64,000 bases of DNA from Caenispirillum salinarum AK4. GTDB lineage: Bacteria > Pseudomonadota > Alphaproteobacteria > Rhodospirillales > Rhodospirillaceae. The DNA lies in NCBI RefSeq assembly GCF_000315795.1, contig NZ_ANHY01000003.1, positions 248,001 through 312,000 of the forward strand, in the 5' to 3' direction. This document shows positions 61,604-64,000 of this stretch, piece by piece. The notes beneath the pieces are model-generated. The model saw nothing but the letters and a program-made list of their open reading frames with translations. It was not told where the DNA came from and ran no database searches. The translations under genes were made by a program, and so were the position numbers. Every line of letters begins with the position of its first letter. Position 1 is the first letter of the stretch.

Positions 61604-62985
61604 TCCAGCCCGCCGTCATTCTCGTCGAGGCCGAGAAGCCGGCGGCGGAAGGTGTCGGCGCCGAACAGGCCGTGCAGGTAGCAGCCGCGCACCCGTCCGT
61701 CGGCCGAGACCGCGCCATCCGGTCCGCCGCCGTCAAGCGTCAGCCAGGGGCGGGCGCGGTCGGGGCCATCGGTCACGCCCATGTGCATCTCGTAGCCGGC
61801 GACAGGCAGGCCGCTGCGGGCCTCGGTGCCGACGGCCTCCCGCAGGGTCTTGGGGCCGCGCATGACGGTGGCCACGTCCAGCAGGCCCAGGCCCGGCGCC
61901 TCGCCGGGCGGACCCTCGATGCCTTCGGGGTCGCGGACCATGCGGCCGAGCATCTGGTAGCCGGCGCAGATGCCCACCACGCGCCCGCCGCGCCGCAGGT
62001 GGGCGGTGATGTCGGTGTCCCACCCCTGCGCCCGCAGGAACGCCAGATCGGCCAGCGTCGCCTTTGAGCCGGGAATGATGACGATGTCGGCATTGCCCGG
62101 TACGGCCTCGCCGGGCTGGACCCAGGTCAGCGCCACGTCGGGCTCGGCGGCCAGCGGGTCGAAGTCGTCGAAGTTGGCGACGCGCGACAGCCGCAGAACC
62201 GCCACCGTCACCCGCGCCCCCGCGCGGCCCGGTCCGCTGCGCTGGTCGAGCGCCATGGCGTCTTCCGCCGGCAGGGCGCGGGCGCCGTCGAACCAGGGCA
62301 CGACGCCGATGCTCGGCCAGCCGGTGCGGCCCGTCACGATGTCGAGCGCCGGGTCGAACAGCGACGGATCGCCCCGGAACTTGTTGATGAGGTAGCCCTT
62401 GATGCGGGTCCGCTCAGGCTCCGGCAGCAAGGCGTGGGTGCCGACCACCTGGGCCAGCACGCCGCCCCGGTCGATGTCGCCCACCAGGACCACCGGCACG
62501 TCGGCGGCCTCGGCAAAACCCATGTTGGCGATGTCCGACGCCCGCAGGTTCACTTCCGCGGCGCTGCCCGCGCCTTCCACCAGCACAAGGTCGGCGTCGC
62601 GGCCCAGTGCTTGGAAGCTGTCCAGCACCCGGGGCAGCAGGCTTTTCTTCAGGCGGAAATAGTCGCGCGCCGTGGCATTGGCGAGCACCTCGCCCTGCAC
62701 CACCACCTGCGAACCCACGTCGGTCTGAGGTTTCAGCAGTACGGGGTTCATGTGGCGCGAGGGCGCCACGCCGCAGGCGCGGGCCTGCAAGGCCTGGGCG
62801 CGGCCGATCTCGCCGCCGTCGGGGGTGACGGCGGCATTGTTGCTCATGTTCTGCGGCTTGAAGGGGCGGACCGTCAGGCCGCGCCGGGTGAACAGCCGGC
62901 ACAGGCCCGCCACCAACAGGCTCTTGCCGACGTCCGATCCGGTGCCCAGCAGCATCAGCGCCGGCGTGCGTGTTCCGCCCGTCAT
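61450..62985 (-). CDS. cobQ: cobyric acid synthase CobQ
   Basis: The 511-residue enzyme amidates four carboxyl groups of adenosylcobyrinic acid a,c-diamide in cobalamin synthesis. It has the P-loop-like [18 protein letters not shown], and the GATase domain with the catalytic Cys in [10 protein letters not shown] and later His in GCYLHGLF. The C-terminal 30 residues (ISASAAARP onwards) are low-complexity and overlap the oxidoreductase gene by 154 bases. Other cob genes are not in the window. It starts nine bases after the SYLF gene stop. Confidence 0.96.
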   Translation of the reverse strand: MTGGTRTPALMLLGTGSDVGKSLLVAGLCRLFTRRGLTVRPFKPQNMSNNAAVTPDGGEIGRAQALQARACGVAPSRHMNPVLLKPQTDVGSQVVVQGEVLANATARDYFRLKKSLLPRVLDSFQALGRDADLVLVEGAGSAAEVNLRASDIANMGFAEAADVPVVLVGDIDRGGVLAQVVGTHALLPEPERTRIKGYLINKFRGDPSLFDPALDIVTGRTGWPSIGVVPWFDGARALPAEDAMALDQRSGPGRAGARVTVAVLRLSRVANFDDFDPLAAEPDVALTWVQPGEAVPGNADIVIIPGSKATLADLAFLRAQGWDTDITAHLRRGGRVVGICAGYQMLGRMVRDPEGIEGPPGEAPGLGLLDVATVMRGPKTLREAVGTEARSGLPVAGYEMHMGVTDGPDRARPWLTLDGGGPDGAVSADGRVRGCYLHGLFGADTFRRRLLGLDENDGGLDYAAGVDAALDALADHLAASVDMDALASAAGISASAAARPDITTASTPDPG

Positions 62986-62994
62986 GCCGCGGGC

Positions 62995-63951
62995 CTATTG
63001 CCCGGTGGTCGACGGCGGCGCCAGCTGCTCGCCCTGGATGGGGTCCAGCGGTTCGCTCTCGATCGGCGCGATGCGCGTCGGCCCGCTGTTGCCGGAAGGC
63101 TGCATCTGGCCCTGGCCCTGGCTGCCCTGCATCCAGCTGTCGTCCTGGCCCTGCGGCTGCGCCTGCATCTGGCCCTGGCCCTGGCCCTGGGCTCCGGCCG
63201 GCGATTGCTGCTGGCTGTAGGGGGCGGTGTCGACGTCGCCGATGTTCTCCACCGACAGGGCCTCCCACAGCGGTTCAGCCTCGGGATTGGGATAGCGGCG
63301 GTCGAGCACGATGGCCTTGGGCGTGGCACCGCGGCCGTAGAAAGCCTGGTTCCAGTCGTGGCGCGGCTTGATGACCGCCCCTTCCACCGACACGCCGCCA
63401 TAGGCGCCCTTGGCGTGGGCGAAGGCCAGGATGTCGTTCTGCATGTTGGTGGTCGTGGCGGCCTCCAGGTTGGCGCCCTTGTGCACGAAGGTGACGCCCA
63501 CGTTGGCGCCCAGCTTGAACTCGTCGTTCATCAGCGCCGTCAGGCCGCGGTCGGTCATGATCATGAAGACCATTTCCACCTGCTGCGCACCGATCTGGAA
63601 GCCGAGAGACCCGGCGCCCATGCGGTAGAAGGCGGGCGCCGACCAGTCGCCGGTGCGGTCGCGGCTCATGAGCAGGCCGTTGCCGTAGGCGCCGCCGATG
63701 ATGAAGCCGCCCTTGAAGAACTGCGGCACGATCAGCACACCCTTGGCGCGCTGGAGATACCGGTTGAAGTTGTTCTCGAAGTTTTCGTCGCCGCGCACGC
63801 TGTAGACGGCGGATATGCTTTCGTTCAGGACCGATCGCGCGTCGGCCAGGTCTTCCTGGACGCTGGCGGCGCCGGCCGGCGCCGGTGCGGCGGCACCGGC
63901 AAGGACGCTGAAGACGACGGCCAGGCCGAGGGTGAGGGCTCGCAGGATCAT
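62995..63951 (-). CDS. SYLF-domain (Ysc84-like) exported protein
   Basis: The 318-residue precursor has a signal peptide, then the SYLF domain (about residues 30-210) with AKGVLIVPQFFKGGFIIGGAYGNG, VEMVFMIMTDRGL and TTTNMQNDILAFAHAKGAYGGVSVEGAV, a lipid-binding fold. The C-terminal 90 residues are a Gln/Gly/Pro-rich tail with GQGQGQ repeats. It is probably periplasmic or outer-membrane associated. It is co-oriented with cobQ, and the upstream region lies partly outside the window. Confidence 0.9.
   Translation of the reverse strand: MILRALTLGLAVVFSVLAGAAAPAPAGAASVQEDLADARSVLNESISAVYSVRGDENFENNFNRYLQRAKGVLIVPQFFKGGFIIGGAYGNGLLMSRDRTGDWSAPAFYRMGAGSLGFQIGAQQVEMVFMIMTDRGLTALMNDEFKLGANVGVTFVHKGANLEAATTTNMQNDILAFAHAKGAYGGVSVEGAVIKPRHDWNQAFYGRGATPKAIVLDRRYPNPEAEPLWEALSVENIGDVDTAPYSQQQSPAGAQGQGQGQMQAQPQGQDDSWMQGSQGQGQMQPSGNSGPTRIAPIESEPLDPIQGEQLAPPSTTGQ
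63105..63200 (-). repeat. GQ-rich coding repeat in the SYLF gene tail
   Basis: Repeated CTGGCCCTGGCC units on the plus strand encode Gly-Gln-Gly-Gln in the minus-strand protein. This is low-complexity coding sequence and not an array. Confidence 0.8.
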
Positions 63952-64000
63952 GAAGGCGTCTCCGCAGTGGCGACAGGGGCGCGGGCGTCGGGTGTCCGCC

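Noticed and set aside
63105-63200. short direct repeats resembling a repeat array
   Set aside because: They encode Gly-Gln repeats in the SYLF protein and have no spacers, so not CRISPR.

Overview
The window looks like a chromosomal segment of a high-GC alphaproteobacterium, most likely of the Rhodospirillales. This placement is inferred from GC content, codon use and gene order (ffs-dnaX-ybaB-recR, DUF484-xerC next to priA and atpHAGDC, and a plcP-agt lipid pair). I see no rRNA, tRNA, CRISPR array, prophage or insertion sequence. Coding density is high and most genes are ordinary core or lineage genes.

Layout. 1-3.1 kb: two convergent EamA transporters, an orphan 77-codon gene with its own terminator, and a pair of small DUF4870-like membrane proteins. 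3.4-7.3 kb: a tightly overlapped minus-strand operon for the lipid A/Kdo core (DUF374 acyltransferase, waaA, lpxK, LpxL-like acyltransferase). 7.5-10.8 kb: a phosphate-starvation-type membrane lipid remodelling module (plcP, agt and a divergent diacylglycerol kinase) with PHO-box-like 11-bp-phased repeats between the divergent genes. 10.8-12 kb: a host-attachment-family protein and a ccdAB toxin-antitoxin pair. 12-19.5 kb: pmbA, ubiD, a GAF/HD-GYP protein with a large insertion, a HicB-like orphan, and a cyclic-nucleotide-binding protein fused to a repeat region. 20-28.3 kb: a lipoprotein gamma-glutamyltransferase, an amidase and a flavin reductase, an M32 carboxypeptidase, a small protein ending in a FliM-like EIDxL motif, and a TPR-methyltransferase fusion. 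28.4-31.4 kb: SRP RNA, dnaX, ybaB and recR.

32.4-36.1 kb: a histidine kinase and HD-GYP response regulator operon with a good sigma-70 promoter. 36.4-40.8 kb: small stress-type genes (DUF1328-like protein, ECF sigma factor, PGPGW protein, entericidin), several preceded by matches to the alphaproteobacterial general-stress promoter, plus an MFS gene broken by one in-frame stop. 40.9-51 kb: xerC, DUF484, fsa, divergent priA, then the F1 ATP synthase operon atpHAGDC. 51-59.4 kb: a diiron ferritin-like protein, a two-gene GGDEF/EAL plus BMP-type periplasmic binding protein operon, CIA30, MarR with two DUF2269-type membrane proteins, and DUF2237. 59.4-64 kb: a membrane-fused CrtI-type oxidoreductase overlapping cobQ tail to tail, and a SYLF-domain exported protein.

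The most interesting points are: (1) the GGDEF/EAL receptor with a TorS-like periplasmic sensor, translationally coupled to an orphan BMP-family binding protein, a likely ligand-to-c-di-GMP receptor; (2) the plcP-agt-DAG kinase cluster with its candidate PHO box; (3) a possible local ECF/general-stress regulon; (4) the CcdB that lacks the gyrase-poisoning Trp; (5) the MFS gene split by TAA. All functions are read from sequence motifs and family knowledge; no database search was run.
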